A stretch of DNA of 64,000 nucleotides, from the NCBI RefSeq assembly GCF_001672775.1, contig NZ_LZKJ01000145.1:1-64000 (forward strand). Direction: 5' to 3'. Every line of letters begins with the position of its first letter. Within the stretch, counting starts at the first letter, position 1. The translations under genes were made by a program, and so were the position numbers. The stretch comes from Mycobacterium kyorinense (GTDB lineage Bacteria; Actinomycetota; Actinomycetes; Mycobacteriales; Mycobacteriaceae). Below the pieces are notes generated by a model, which saw only the letters and a program-made list of their open reading frames with translations, did no database searches and was not told where the DNA came from. Below, in pieces: positions 26,029-37,758 of this stretch.

Positions 26029-27201
26029 CTAGCTGTGCAACGGGTCGTGCTGGATGTGCTCGGGCGGGGCGCCCTTGGCGATCAGCGCCGCCTTGGTGGC
26101 GCGCACCATGTCCGGCCCACCGCAGATCAGGATCTGGCGATCGCCCCAGCCGCCGTATCGGGTCACCACGTCAGGCAGTCGGCCCGTTTGGCGCACATGC
26201 AGGCCGCGCGGCGGGGTCACGTCGAGGTAGTCGGCGGCCCAAGCCGGGTCACCGGCGTAGTCCGACACGGGGGACACCGACAGCCACGGGTTGTGCGCCG
26301 CGATCTGCCACAGCGTGGGCAGATCGTAGAGCTCGCACGGGTAGCGGCCGCCGAAGAACAGGTGCACGCGCGGATTCTGCCCAAAGCGCGCGAGGTCCAT
26401 CACGATCGACCGCAGCGGCGCCAGGCCGGTGCTGCCGGCCACCATCAGCACATCGCCGCCGTCGCGGTCGACGTGCATCCCGCCGTGCGGACTGGACAGC
26501 CGCCAGCGGTCGCCGGGCCGGGTTTCGCCGACGATGGCGGTGCTGACCAGGCCGCCGGTCACGGCGCGGACGTGAAATTCGATCGCGCCGCTGTCCTCCG
26601 GCGGGATGGCCGGGGTCAGGTACCGCCATCGCCGCGGGCATTGCGGGACTGCGACGTTGACGTACTGGCCGGGGTGATAGTGCAGCGGGCGGTCCAGCTG
26701 CAACCGCACCACCGCCAGGTCGCGCGACACCCGCAGGTGTTCGATCACGGTGCCGTCCCACCAGGCGGGGCCCTCGTCGGCGTCGGCGGCACCGCTCATC
26801 ACCCCGGTGATCAGGTTCAGCGACTGGCGGGCGGCCTCGTCGACGGCGTCGGTCCAGGCGTCGGACAGCCTGTCGCGCAGCGTCGAATACAGCGCGCGCC
26901 GCAACGTCTCATAGTGCTTGGGGATGACGCCGTATTTGCGGTGGTCGCGGCCCAACTGAGCCAAAAACGCCACCGGCGACTGTGCGCGCTGCGCGACCAG
27001 TTCGCCGTAAACCCAATGCAGCGCGTGGGCGAACGCGGCCCGCTGCCCGGCCATGTCCGGCGGAAACAAATCGCGCAGTGCGACGTCGAGGGCAAACCAG
27101 CGGGCATAGAACTGGCCGACCAGCCCGTCGGCGTCGGATTGGGCCTCTCCGTCGAACGCGGCGTGCAACACCTGCAGCGCATCTCGGTCGTCTAGGCCCA
27201 C
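26029..27201 (-). CDS. Type II flavohaemoglobin-like oxidoreductase (Rv0385 type)
   Basis: The product is 390 aa. The N-terminal globin domain (1 to about 150) has the proximal haem His in GRDHRKYGV. It is followed by a ferredoxin-reductase-type FAD domain and an NAD domain (MVAGSTGLAPLRSIV, ILICGGPDMVRATK). The FAD motif RxYS of classical flavohaemoglobins is replaced by RYLT, as expected for the type II mycobacterial group, which is reported to differ in haem environment and electron donor (D-lactate oxidation, from memory). NO dioxygenase activity is therefore uncertain. The length equals Rv0385. Confidence 0.85.
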   Translation of the reverse strand: MGLDDRDALQVLHAAFDGEAQSDADGLVGQFYARWFALDVALRDLFPPDMAGQRAAFAHALHWVYGELVAQRAQSPVAFLAQLGRDHRKYGVIPKHYETLRRALYSTLRDRLSDAWTDAVDEAARQSLNLITGVMSGAADADEGPAWWDGTVIEHLRVSRDLAVVRLQLDRPLHYHPGQYVNVAVPQCPRRWRYLTPAIPPEDSGAIEFHVRAVTGGLVSTAIVGETRPGDRWRLSSPHGGMHVDRDGGDVLMVAGSTGLAPLRSIVMDLARFGQNPRVHLFFGGRYPCELYDLPTLWQIAAHNPWLSVSPVSDYAGDPAWAADYLDVTPPRGLHVRQTGRLPDVVTRYGGWGDRQILICGGPDMVRATKAALIAKGAPPEHIQHDPLHS

Positions 27202-27268
27202 GGCCGACGATTTTAGGCCTGATTAGGCACGTCGTCGCCTCGGCGAACAAGGTGACCAAAGCGTCGGC

Positions 27269-27940
27269 CTAGAGCGCGTGGAGTCCCTTGTAGAGCACCA
27301 GCAAACCGATCACAACCAGGATCACCGCGAGCATCGCGGCGTTGTGGCGCTCCATCCAGTCCCTGAGTCTGCTCAGCGGATCGTGAAGGCGCTCCCCGGC
27401 AGCGGCGTAGGCCAGTATCGGGATTGCGACCGACGATGCGGCGACCGCGACGAAAAACACCGCCGAGATCCATGCCCGGGTGGCGCCCAGCCCGGCGCTG
27501 CCGATCGCCAAACCGGCTGCCGCGCAGATCAGCAGCACCTCGAGCCGCACCACCGCCAGCACCGCTCCCGTCACTCCGGCCCGCAGCGGTGTGAGCGTGG
27601 TCAGCGACCGCATCCAGCGCGGCGTCTCCGTGTGGCGGTGGCGGCTCAGCCACCGATAGACGCCGAAGAGGATCAGTGCTGAGCCGACGACAATCCGCAA
27701 CCACGACGCCCAGGCCGGTGGCGACTCGCGCAGCCCGCCGAGCAGCCCGGACACCGCGACGAACAGCGCCGTCAGCCCCGCCAGGAGCGCCAGCCAGCCA
27801 CCGAGAAACGCAAGGCCAGTCGCTCGCGGTCGGGGTGTGTGCAACACCAGCACAGCGGGAATGATCGACAGAGGCGAGAGGCTGATCACCAGCGCCAGGG
27901 AAAGCAGTCCGGTCAGGGCCGAACCCCAGCTGCCTGTCAC
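27269..27940 (-). CDS. GAP-family (Sap-like) multi-pass membrane protein
   Basis: The product is 223 aa with six helices. It has the LysE/GAP-like fold: SLALVISLSPLSIIPAVLVL with internal helix-breaking prolines, FLGGWLALLAGLTALF, and a C-terminal helix ending VLYKGLHAL. Members such as Sap are linked to glycolipid export in mycobacteria, but the substrate is unknown here. It is divergent from clpB, so its promoter shares the region that carries the HAIR site. Confidence 0.7.
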   Translation of the reverse strand: MTGSWGSALTGLLSLALVISLSPLSIIPAVLVLHTPRPRATGLAFLGGWLALLAGLTALFVAVSGLLGGLRESPPAWASWLRIVVGSALILFGVYRWLSRHRHTETPRWMRSLTTLTPLRAGVTGAVLAVVRLEVLLICAAAGLAIGSAGLGATRAWISAVFFVAVAASSVAIPILAYAAAGERLHDPLSRLRDWMERHNAAMLAVILVVIGLLVLYKGLHAL

Positions 27941-27977
27941 GCCAGCACGTTAGCCCCCCGCTCAGCATCCCGATAGA

Positions 27978-27998
27978 CTTGAGCGGAACAGACTCAAC
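27978..27998. promoter_or_regulatory. HAIR element (HspR operator) of clpB
   Basis: CTTGAGC-N7-ACTCAAC matches the HspR operator with one mismatch per arm. It lies 67 bp before the clpB start and 38 bp from the start of the divergent GAP gene. Confidence 0.85.
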
Positions 27999-28010
27999 CT
28001 TGACGGCGTT
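27985..28010 (+). promoter_or_regulatory. Possible SigH/SigE-type promoter of clpB
   Basis: GGAACA (27985-27990) and CGTT (28007-28010), separated by 16 bp, fit the GGAAYA-N16-20-GTT pattern of stress sigma factors in mycobacteria. The -35 is inside the HAIR spacer, so HspR and the sigma factor would compete. A TTGACG (28000-28005) could also serve a housekeeping promoter. Confidence 0.45.
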
Positions 28011-28065
28011 GAACATCGCGACAAGCATTTTGCCAACCCCTTTTTGACCACAAAAGGAGGCCGTT

Positions 28066-30612
<2,547 letters not shown>

Positions 30613-30620
30613 GCCGCGCT

Positions 30621-30677
30621 CGAACGTCGACTTGTTGTGGATATTTCCCCAGAAATCGCCCAACAAGTCGACGTTCG
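30621..30677. terminator. 17 bp-arm inverted repeat after clpB
   Basis: CGAACGTCGACTTGTTG (30621-30637) is exactly inverted at 30661-30677, with a 23 nt loop. It begins 8 bp after the clpB stop and is followed by 75 bp before ttfA. The long perfect arms are strong evidence for a real element; termination of clpB mRNA is the simplest role. Confidence 0.6.
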
Positions 30678-30752
30678 GCACTGGGAGGCGTGACGGGGTT
30701 GTGACCTGCAAGCATTCGTGATTCTCCACGAAAAGCAAGTAGGCTACGTGCG

Positions 30753-31565
30753 ATGGTCCCGCTTTGGTTCACGCTCTCCGCGTTGTGCTTCGTCGGCGCG
30801 GTGGTGCTGCTGTACGTCGACATCGATCGACGCCGCGGGCGTGGCCGACGCCGCAGATCCTGGGCGCGTTCGCACGGATTCGACTACGAACCCGAATCCA
30901 CCGACATCCTCCAGCGCTGGAAGCGCGGCGTGATGTCGACCGTCGGCGACATCCCGGCGCGCAACGTGGTGCTGGGCCAGATCCGCGGCGAAGCGGTGTT
31001 CATCTTCGACCTCGAAGAAGTCGCCACGGTGATCGCGCTGCACCGCAAGGTGGGCACCAACGTCGTGGTCGACGTCCGGCTCAAAGGGCTGAAAGAGCCG
31101 CGGGAGAACGACATTTGGCTGCTCGGCGCGATCGGGCCGCGAATGGTGTACTCCACCAACCTCGACGCAGCCCGCCGCGCATGCGACCGGCGGATGGTCA
31201 CTTTCGCCCATACTGCACCGGACTGCGCCGAGATCATGTGGAACGAGGAGAACTGGACGTTGGTCAGCATGCCGATCGCCAGTACCCGCGCCCAGTGGGA
31301 CGAGGGCCTGCGCACGGTGCGCCAGTTCAACGACCTGCTGCGGGTGTTGCCGCCGGTGCCCAAGCAGGCCGCGCTGACCCCGTCGGCCGGCCGCCGTAAC
31401 GCGGCGCCGAGTCGCCCGCTGGCCCCGACCGCCCGCGCGGAGGCGGCGCCCAAGCGGGCCGAAGCCGCCGGGCGATCCGAACCCGCTCGGCGGGCACCCG
31501 ACGAGGCCGTCCGTCGCCCGCCGCCGGACCGCAACGGCTACCAAGCCACGCATTATCAGCGTTGA
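30753..31565 (+). CDS. ttfA: Trehalose monomycolate transport factor TtfA (Rv0383c type)
   Basis: The product is 270 aa. One N-terminal transmembrane helix (about residues 4-24), a basic patch (RRRGRGRRRR), a folded central domain (about 40-205) and a disordered Ala/Pro/Arg tail. Size, order and position after clpB match M. tuberculosis Rv0383c, which was described as an essential partner of MmpL3 for moving trehalose monomycolate to the outer membrane (established in the literature, recalled). Identification rests on synteny and overall layout; no catalytic motif is expected. Confidence 0.8.
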   Translation: MVPLWFTLSALCFVGAVVLLYVDIDRRRGRGRRRRSWARSHGFDYEPESTDILQRWKRGVMSTVGDIPARNVVLGQIRGEAVFIFDLEEVATVIALHRKVGTNVVVDVRLKGLKEPRENDIWLLGAIGPRMVYSTNLDAARRACDRRMVTFAHTAPDCAEIMWNEENWTLVSMPIASTRAQWDEGLRTVRQFNDLLRVLPPVPKQAALTPSAGRRNAAPSRPLAPTARAEAAPKRAEAAGRSEPARRAPDEAVRRPPPDRNGYQATHYQR

Positions 31566-31589
31566 TACCCGGCAGCTACGCTGTCGGTC

Positions 31590-32366
31590 ATGCCGTCGCC
31601 CGTCGCCCTGATCACCGGGCCCACATCGGGGATCGGCGCAGGATTCGCGCGCCGCTTCGCCGCCGACGGTCACGACCTGGTCCTGGTTGCCCGCGATGCT
31701 GAGCGGCTGGAGCAACTGTCGGCCGAGCTGCGCGACGAAGGCGGCCGCAACGTCGAGGTGCTGCCGGCCGACCTGGCTGACGCCGCCGACCGCGGCAAAG
31801 TCGCCGAGCGGCTGGCTGCCGGTGTCGACGTACTGGTCAACAACGCCGGCTTCGGCACCTCCGGCGAATTCTGGACCGCCGATCCCGCGCTGCTGCAGGC
31901 CCAGCTGGACGTCAACGTGACCGCGGTGATGCAGCTGACCCGCGCCGCGCTGCCGGCCATGATCGATGCGGGGTCGGGCACCGTCATCAACGTCGCCAGC
32001 GTCGCCGGTCTGGTGTCGGGCCGCGGGTCGACGTACTCGGCGTCCAAAGCCTGGGTGGTGTCGTTCACCGAAGGGCTGGCCGGTGGACTGAAGGGCACCG
32101 GCGTAGGGATACACGCGGTGTGTCCAGGCTTCGTACACACCGAATTTCACAGCCGTGCCGGCATCGACATGGCTTCGATGCCGTCGTTCATGTGGCTCGA
32201 GGTCGACGACGTGATCCGGGAAAGCCTGGCCGACATCGCGCGCGGCAAGGTGATCAGCGTTCCGGGGTTGCAGTACAAGGCGCTCACCACGGCCGGGCGG
32301 ATGGCGCCGCGAAGCCTGGTCCGCGGTTTTACCAATGTGTTCGGGCGGGGCCGTGGCCGCACCTGA
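31590..32366 (+). CDS. Short-chain dehydrogenase/reductase
   Basis: The product is 258 aa. It has the Rossmann motif TGPTSGIGAGF near residue 10, NNAGFGTSGE, and a catalytic Ser...Tyr-x3-Lys: VASVAGLVSGRGSTYSASK. Cofactor selectivity is probably NADP(H), since RD follows beta-2. Substrate unknown. It overlaps pyrE by 14 bp and sits 24 bp after ttfA, so the three are one operon. Confidence 0.88.
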   Translation: MPSPVALITGPTSGIGAGFARRFAADGHDLVLVARDAERLEQLSAELRDEGGRNVEVLPADLADAADRGKVAERLAAGVDVLVNNAGFGTSGEFWTADPALLQAQLDVNVTAVMQLTRAALPAMIDAGSGTVINVASVAGLVSGRGSTYSASKAWVVSFTEGLAGGLKGTGVGIHAVCPGFVHTEFHSRAGIDMASMPSFMWLEVDDVIRESLADIARGKVISVPGLQYKALTTAGRMAPRSLVRGFTNVFGRGRGRT

Positions 32367-32901
32367 GGCCGCCGAGCGCGACGAGTTGGCCGACCTGGTG
32401 CGCCGACTGTCGGTGGTGCACGGCCGCGTCACGCTGTCCTCGGGGAAGCAGGCCGACTACTACGTCGATCTGCGCCGGGCCACCCTGCACCACCGCGCCG
32501 CCGCGCTGATCGGCCGGTTGATGCGCGAACTCACCGACGACTGGGAGTATGCGGCCGTTGGCGGTCTGACCTTGGGCGCCGACCCGGTAGCCACCGCCGT
32601 CATGCATGCACCGGGACGCCCGATCGACGCGTTCGTGGTGCGCAAGTCGGTGAAAACCCATGGCATGCAACGCCTTATCGAAGGCCCCGACATCTCCGGT
32701 CACCGGGTGCTAGTGGTCGAGGACACTAGTACCACCGGCGCTTCGGCGCTGACTGCGGTACGGGCGGTGCGCGACGCCGGTGCCGACGTGGTCGGCGTAG
32801 CGACCGTGGTGGATCGAGACACCGGCGCGGCCGAAGCCATTCAAGCCGAGGATTTGCCCTACCGCAGTGTGCTGAATCTCGCGGATCTGGGGCTGCGCTG
32901 A
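32353..32901 (+). CDS. pyrE: Orotate phosphoribosyltransferase
   Basis: The product is 182 aa from GTG 32353 (VAAPEAAERDELADL). The alternative start at 32335 has no family support. It makes orotidine 5'-phosphate from orotate and PRPP in pyrimidine synthesis. Markers are LSSGKQADYYVDLR, VGGLTLGADPVA and the PRPP loop VLVVEDTSTTGASALTAV. Residues match remembered M. tuberculosis PyrE closely. The start lies inside the preceding SDR gene. Confidence 0.96.
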   Translation: MAAPEAAERDELADLVRRLSVVHGRVTLSSGKQADYYVDLRRATLHHRAAALIGRLMRELTDDWEYAAVGGLTLGADPVATAVMHAPGRPIDAFVVRKSVKTHGMQRLIEGPDISGHRVLVVEDTSTTGASALTAVRAVRDAGADVVGVATVVDRDTGAAEAIQAEDLPYRSVLNLADLGLR

Positions 32902-32906
32902 ACATC

Positions 32907-33797
32907 GTGCGGGCTCTGATCGCAATAGTGACGACGCTGGCGCTGGTTTCAGCCTGTTCCGGTGCGGCTCACGACGATCGGGTTTACGGCGCGCAGCCTG
33001 CCCGGCTAGGCGAATCGCTGGCAGTGCTGGGTTGGAACGTCGCCGTGTCGAATCTGCGCTGGAGCGCCGACTACGTTCTGGTCGACGTCGACGCTGCCCC
33101 GGCCGACCCGGCCGCAGCGCACGCGAAACCCGAAGACCTTCGCTTCGGGCTCTACGGCGCGCTGGCTCACCCGATGGAAGCCACCGGAATCGGTAGCTGT
33201 GAAGGCGCGAAAAATGTTGTAGTGCAGCATCTCTCGGCGCCCACGCCGGACCGGCTGACTGGCACGGTGTGCCTGGGCCCGCTCAAGGACCGCAGCGCGG
33301 TGCGTGGGGTGTACATGTACTCGCCGCGGGACCGCATCGCCGGCACCGCGGCGGCGTATCCGGCGACGTTCCCGGTGGGCATGCTGCCGACCAAGGAGAA
33401 CGACATCGGCATGGTGGTCAAGACCACCAGCGTGTCGGCCTGGCGCGCCGACGGCACCCAACTCAGTCAAGAGTCGCTGGGCGACCCGGCCGTATTCACC
33501 GGCAACGGCTATATGCTGCTGGGCCTGGTCGCCGACGCCGTCGCGGCACGCTACCGCGAGGAGTCGGCCGCCCGCGGCGGACCGATGATGCTGCTGGCCA
33601 CCCCAACCTTGCCCGCGCCGGGGCTCAGCGCCGCCTGCGCGGCGTACGGGTCGTCGGTGTTGCTGTTGCCCGAGGCGTCGCTGGACGCCGTCCACGTCGA
33701 CGCGTCGCTGTGCACCCAGGGCGAGATCAACCAGGCGCTGCTGTACGCGACCGTCGCGGTGGTCGGCACCCACGCCGCGGTCTGGACCACGCCGTGA
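32907..33797 (+). CDS. Probable lipoprotein (Rv0381c type)
   Basis: The product is 296 aa from a GTG. A signal peptide (IAIVTTLALVSAC) ends in the lipobox LVSAC, so Cys17 is likely lipidated. The mature part has two or three further Cys and no known domain. Position between pyrE and the methyltransferase matches Rv0381c. Its stop overlaps the next start (GTGA). Function is unknown. Confidence 0.75.
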   Translation: MRALIAIVTTLALVSACSGAAHDDRVYGAQPARLGESLAVLGWNVAVSNLRWSADYVLVDVDAAPADPAAAHAKPEDLRFGLYGALAHPMEATGIGSCEGAKNVVVQHLSAPTPDRLTGTVCLGPLKDRSAVRGVYMYSPRDRIAGTAAAYPATFPVGMLPTKENDIGMVVKTTSVSAWRADGTQLSQESLGDPAVFTGNGYMLLGLVADAVAARYREESAARGGPMMLLATPTLPAPGLSAACAAYGSSVLLLPEASLDAVHVDASLCTQGEINQALLYATVAVVGTHAAVWTTP

Positions 33798-34444
33798 CTG
33801 AGCCCGGTCCCACCGAATGGGGCGCACCCAACGCGGGCGTGGGCCCGTGGGAAGGCGACCTTCCGGACGATCCGCGGTACGACCCGGCGCTGCTGCGCGA
33901 CGGCGACACCCGCAACGTCGTCGACGCCTACCGCTACTGGACACGGGAGGCGATCATCGCCGACATCGACCAGCGCCGACACCCGCTGCACATCGCGATC
34001 GAGAACTTCGGCCACGACGCCAACATCGGCGGGGTGGTGCGCACCGCCAACGCGTTCGCGGTGGACACCGTGCATATCGTGGGCCGCCGCCGGTGGAATC
34101 GCCGCGGTGCCATGGTGACCGACCGCTACCAGCGGCTGTCGCATCACGACCACATCGCCGACCTGCTGGAGTTCGCTACCGGCGCCGGGCTGACCGTGGT
34201 AGCCGTCGACAACGTGCCCGGCGCCGCCCGGCTGGAGCAGACGCCGCTGCCGCGCGATTGCCTGCTGGTCTTCGGCCAAGAGGGGCCCGGCATCAGCGAC
34301 GACGCCCGCGCCGGCGCGGCGCTGACCGTCTCGATCGCTCAGTTCGGCTCGACCCGCAGCATCAACGTCGCGGTGGCCGCCGGGATCGCCATGCATGCCT
34401 GGATCACCCAGCACGGAGACGTCGCCAAAGCCTGGTCAACCTAG
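33794..34444 (+). CDS. SpoU/TrmH-family RNA 2'-O-methyltransferase
   Basis: The product is 216 aa from GTG 33794. The trefoil-knot SPOUT features are present: IENFGHDANIGGVVRTANAF, LLVFGQEGPGIS and GSTRSINVAVAAGIAMHAW. It transfers methyl from SAM to a ribose in tRNA or rRNA; which one is unknown. Longer than Rv0380c (183 aa) by an N-terminal extension, so the start is somewhat uncertain. Confidence 0.9.
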   Translation: MTEPGPTEWGAPNAGVGPWEGDLPDDPRYDPALLRDGDTRNVVDAYRYWTREAIIADIDQRRHPLHIAIENFGHDANIGGVVRTANAFAVDTVHIVGRRRWNRRGAMVTDRYQRLSHHDHIADLLEFATGAGLTVVAVDNVPGAARLEQTPLPRDCLLVFGQEGPGISDDARAGAALTVSIAQFGSTRSINVAVAAGIAMHAWITQHGDVAKAWST

Positions 34445-34450
34445 GATCAA

Positions 34451-35572
34451 GTGCATATGGATCAGCTATGGGCCAACCGGGCGGGCAGCGCCGAAGCGGC
34501 GGTGACCGCGCGGCACCTCAGGCGACTGTGGGCGTTGCCGGGCACCCAGTTGGGCGTGGTGGCCTGGCCGCCGCTGCGACGTGACCGGCTGTTCGGTCAC
34601 TGGCATTACTGGTGGCAGGCCCACCTGCTGGACTGTCTGGTCGACGCCCAACTACGCGACCCAACTCCGGAGCGGCACAAAGAGATCAAACGTCAGATCC
34701 GCTCACACCGGCTGCGCAACATCGGGCGATGGGTCAACGACTACTACGACGACATGGCCTGGCTGGCGCTGGCGCTCGAGCGGGCATCCCGGTTGGCCGG
34801 CATCGACCGCCATCGCGCACTGGACACACTGACCGACCAATTCGTCAAAGCCTGGGTGCCCGAGGACGGCGGCGGCATCCCGTGGCGCAAACAGGACCAG
34901 TTCTTCAACGCCCCGGGCAACGGACCCGCCGGAATCTTTCTGGCCCGCTACGGCGACCGGCTCAAACGTGCCCAGCAGATGGCCGACTGGATCGACAGGA
35001 CACTGATCGACCCGGAGACACACCTGGTGTTCGACGGCATCAAAGCCGGCTCCCTGGTTCGCGCGCAGTACACCTACTGCCAGGGCGTGGTGCTGGGACT
35101 GGAAACCGAATTGGCCGCGCGCACAGGCGATCCGCGACACGCGCCGCGGGTGCACCGGCTGGTCAACGCCGTCAACGAGCACATGGCGCCGGCGGGGGTG
35201 ATCAACGGCGCCGGCGGCGGCGACGGGGGACTGTTCAGCGGGATTACCGCCCGCTACCTGGCGCTGGTCGCCACCACGTTGCCGGGCGAATCGGTCGAGG
35301 ACGTCGCGGCCCGCGACACCGCGCGCGAATTGGTGCTCGACTCCGCGCAATCGGCCTGGGACTACCGGCAGTCCGTGCAGGGGCTGCCGCTGTTCGGACC
35401 GTTCTGGGATCGCACCGCCGACCTGCCGTCGACGGTCGGCAAGCAGGCCGAGTTCGTCGAGGGCGCGGTGACCGGTTCTGAGGTCGCCGAGCGCGACCTG
35501 TCGGTGCAGTTGTCCGGCTGGATGCTGATGGAGGCCGCCCACGCAGTCAGCGCAGTAGGAAGGAATGCCTGA
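34451..35572 (+). CDS. Glycoside hydrolase family 76 (alpha-1,6-mannanase type)
   Basis: The product is 373 aa (GTG 34451, ATG 34457 alternative). The catalytic acidic pair DD lies at 100-101 in [16 protein letters not shown] signal peptide is absent, so the protein would be cytosolic, like remembered Rv0365c. GH76 enzymes cleave alpha-1,6-mannan; a mycobacterial role on lipomannan-type polymers is possible but unproven. Its stop shares one base with the start of the CoA-transferase gene. Confidence 0.85.
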   Translation: MHMDQLWANRAGSAEAAVTARHLRRLWALPGTQLGVVAWPPLRRDRLFGHWHYWWQAHLLDCLVDAQLRDPTPERHKEIKRQIRSHRLRNIGRWVNDYYDDMAWLALALERASRLAGIDRHRALDTLTDQFVKAWVPEDGGGIPWRKQDQFFNAPGNGPAGIFLARYGDRLKRAQQMADWIDRTLIDPETHLVFDGIKAGSLVRAQYTYCQGVVLGLETELAARTGDPRHAPRVHRLVNAVNEHMAPAGVINGAGGGDGGLFSGITARYLALVATTLPGESVEDVAARDTARELVLDSAQSAWDYRQSVQGLPLFGPFWDRTADLPSTVGKQAEFVEGAVTGSEVAERDLSVQLSGWMLMEAAHAVSAVGRNA

Positions 35573-36924
35573 TGACTAAAGTCCATCCCGACGCGGAGAC
35601 CGCATTGGACGGCCTGCTGAAGGACGGGATCACCGTAGCCGCAGGCGGTTTCGGCCTGTGCGGTATTCCGGAGAACCTGATCCAGGCTCTGGTGGACAGC
35701 GGTGTCAAGGACCTCACGATCGTCGGAAACAATGCCGGCGTGGACGATTTCGGTATGGGCCTGCTGCTCAAGGCGCGGCAGGTGAAAAAGGTGATCGCGT
35801 CCTACGTCGGCGAGAACAAGGAGTTCGAGCGCCAGGTGCTGTCGGGTGAACTCGACCTCGCTCTCACCCCGCAAGGGACACTGGCGGAGAAACTGCGCGC
35901 CGGCGGGGCAGGCATTCCGGGCTTCTACACCCGCACCGCCTTCGGCACCAACCTTGCCGAGGGCAAAGATACCCGGGTCTTTGACGGCACCGAATATGTT
36001 CTGGAAGAAGGCATTCGCGCCGACGTGGCCATCGTCAAGGCGTGGAAGGGCGACACGGCAGGCAATCTCGTCTACCGCAAGACTGCGCGCAACTTCAATC
36101 CGATGATCGCCACCTGTGGAGCGGTGACGGTCGCCGAGGTGGAAGAACTCGTCGAAGTCGGTGACTTGGATCCGGATCAGATTCACACCCCCGGCATCTA
36201 CGTCGACCGCATCATCGAAGGACCCAGTTATGAGAAGCGCGTCGAATTCCGCACGGTGACAAGCGGTTCCGCACTCAAGCAGGACAGCCCGATCCGCGAG
36301 CGGATGGCCCAGCGCGCCGCCCAGGAACTGCGCGACGGCTACTACGTCAACCTGGGCATCGGAATTCCCACGCTGGTAGCCAATTTCATTCCGTCGGGGA
36401 TCAGCGTGACGCTGCAATCGGAGAACGGGCTACTGGGAATCGGCTCCTACCCGACCGAGGATGCGGTAGACCCCGACCTCATCAACGCGGGCAAGCAGAC
36501 CATCACCACTCTTCCCGGATCGAGCTTCTTCAGTAGCGCCGATTCCTTCGCGATGATCCGCGGGGGTCACATCGACCTGTCCATCCTGGGTGGCTTAGAG
36601 GTGGCCGAGAACGGCGATCTGGCCAACTGGATGGTGCCGGGCAAGATGGTCAAAGGGCCGGGCGGCGCAATGGATCTGGTGTCCGGCGTGAAGCGCGTGA
36701 TCGTGGTGATGGATCACACCGCTAAAGACGGCAGCCCGAAGATCCTCAAGCAATGCACGCTGCCGATCACCGGCAAGGCCGTCGTGGACATGATCATCAC
36801 CGATCTGTGCGTCTTCGACGTCGAACCCCACCGGGGGCTGACCCTCACAGAACTGCATCCCGGAGTGACAGTCGAGGACGTGCGCGCCAAGACCGGCTGC
36901 GACTTCACCGTCGCGCTGGACTAA
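35572..36924 (+). CDS. Fused 3-oxoacid CoA-transferase (A and B subunits)
   Basis: The product is 450 aa. The A half (1 to about 235) has [16 protein letters not shown] and the conserved [16 protein letters not shown]. The B half (about 242-450) has [12 protein letters not shown] and the catalytic Glu284 in SENGLLGIG. Bacterial succinyl-CoA:3-ketoacid transferases are usually two genes (scoA, scoB in M. tuberculosis), so this is a fusion like the eukaryotic enzyme. It moves CoA from succinyl-CoA to acetoacetate or a like acid. It sits between the GH76 and DedA genes, adjacent in M. tuberculosis, so it looks inserted. Confidence 0.88.
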   Translation: MTKVHPDAETALDGLLKDGITVAAGGFGLCGIPENLIQALVDSGVKDLTIVGNNAGVDDFGMGLLLKARQVKKVIASYVGENKEFERQVLSGELDLALTPQGTLAEKLRAGGAGIPGFYTRTAFGTNLAEGKDTRVFDGTEYVLEEGIRADVAIVKAWKGDTAGNLVYRKTARNFNPMIATCGAVTVAEVEELVEVGDLDPDQIHTPGIYVDRIIEGPSYEKRVEFRTVTSGSALKQDSPIRERMAQRAAQELRDGYYVNLGIGIPTLVANFIPSGISVTLQSENGLLGIGSYPTEDAVDPDLINAGKQTITTLPGSSFFSSADSFAMIRGGHIDLSILGGLEVAENGDLANWMVPGKMVKGPGGAMDLVSGVKRVIVVMDHTAKDGSPKILKQCTLPITGKAVVDMIITDLCVFDVEPHRGLTLTELHPGVTVEDVRAKTGCDFTVALD

Positions 36925-36927
36925 CGG

Positions 36928-37605
36928 CTACTCGGGCACCGTGAGCTGCTCGGGGTCGCTGTTGGCTGCCCGGCGGCGGTTCAGATAGCTTCGCCCGACC
37001 GCGATCAATGCCGGCAACAGCGACACGAACAGGATGCACAGGATGATCGCTTCCAAGTTGCGGTGGACGAAGTCCACGTTGCCCAGGAAGTAGCCCGCCA
37101 CCGTCGCGCCGCCACCCCAGGCGATGCCGCCGACGATGTCGAACGCCAGATACGTCGGGTAGTGCATGTAGGACACACCGGCGACCACCGGGGTGAAGGT
37201 GCGCACAAACGGCATGAACCGGGCCAGGATGATGGCCATCGGGCCGTACTTCTCGAAGAACGCGTGCGATTCCGTGACGTGATGCTGCTTGAAGAAGCGG
37301 GAATCTTCCCGCTTGAACAACGCGGGCCCGATCCGGCGACCGATGAAATACCCGGTTTGGTCACCCAGCACCGCGACCAGCGCGACCGCCGGGGCCAACA
37401 CCCAGATGTTCATCGTCCCGTGCGCGGCCAGCAGACCGCCGGTGAACAGCAGAGATTCGCCGGGCAGCAGCGGGAACAGCAGGCCGGTCTCGATGAAGAC
37501 GATGAGCAGGATCGCGGGCAAGACCGCCGACGCGAACAGGCCCTGCGGACCGATCCAGTACATCGGGTCCATCAGGTCGGGCAAGGCCAATACGGCGGTG
37601 TCCAT
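36928..37605 (-). CDS. DedA-family membrane protein
   Basis: The product is 225 aa with about five hydrophobic segments. DedA/SNARE-associated features are FPLLPGESLLFTGG, LGDQTGYFIGRRIG and ILARFMPFVRTFTPVVAG. DedA proteins move lipids across the membrane and support envelope integrity and pH homeostasis. Rv0364 is the remembered counterpart (227 aa). It is divergent from fba. Confidence 0.9.
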   Translation of the reverse strand: MDTAVLALPDLMDPMYWIGPQGLFASAVLPAILLIVFIETGLLFPLLPGESLLFTGGLLAAHGTMNIWVLAPAVALVAVLGDQTGYFIGRRIGPALFKREDSRFFKQHHVTESHAFFEKYGPMAIILARFMPFVRTFTPVVAGVSYMHYPTYLAFDIVGGIAWGGGATVAGYFLGNVDFVHRNLEAIILCILFVSLLPALIAVGRSYLNRRRAANSDPEQLTVPE

Positions 37606-37758
37606 GAGGACCCAAGATACCGGCGTCCGGGGGCGCCCCTGACCAGACGCGGCCCGGGTGGGCTGTCGACGCCTGCGCGGTGTTGCGATACTGGGCGGAC
37701 ACGTCTTCAGGTGCAGCCGCCCACCGGCCCCGCTTCACCGCAGCTCAGGAGGAGTTTC

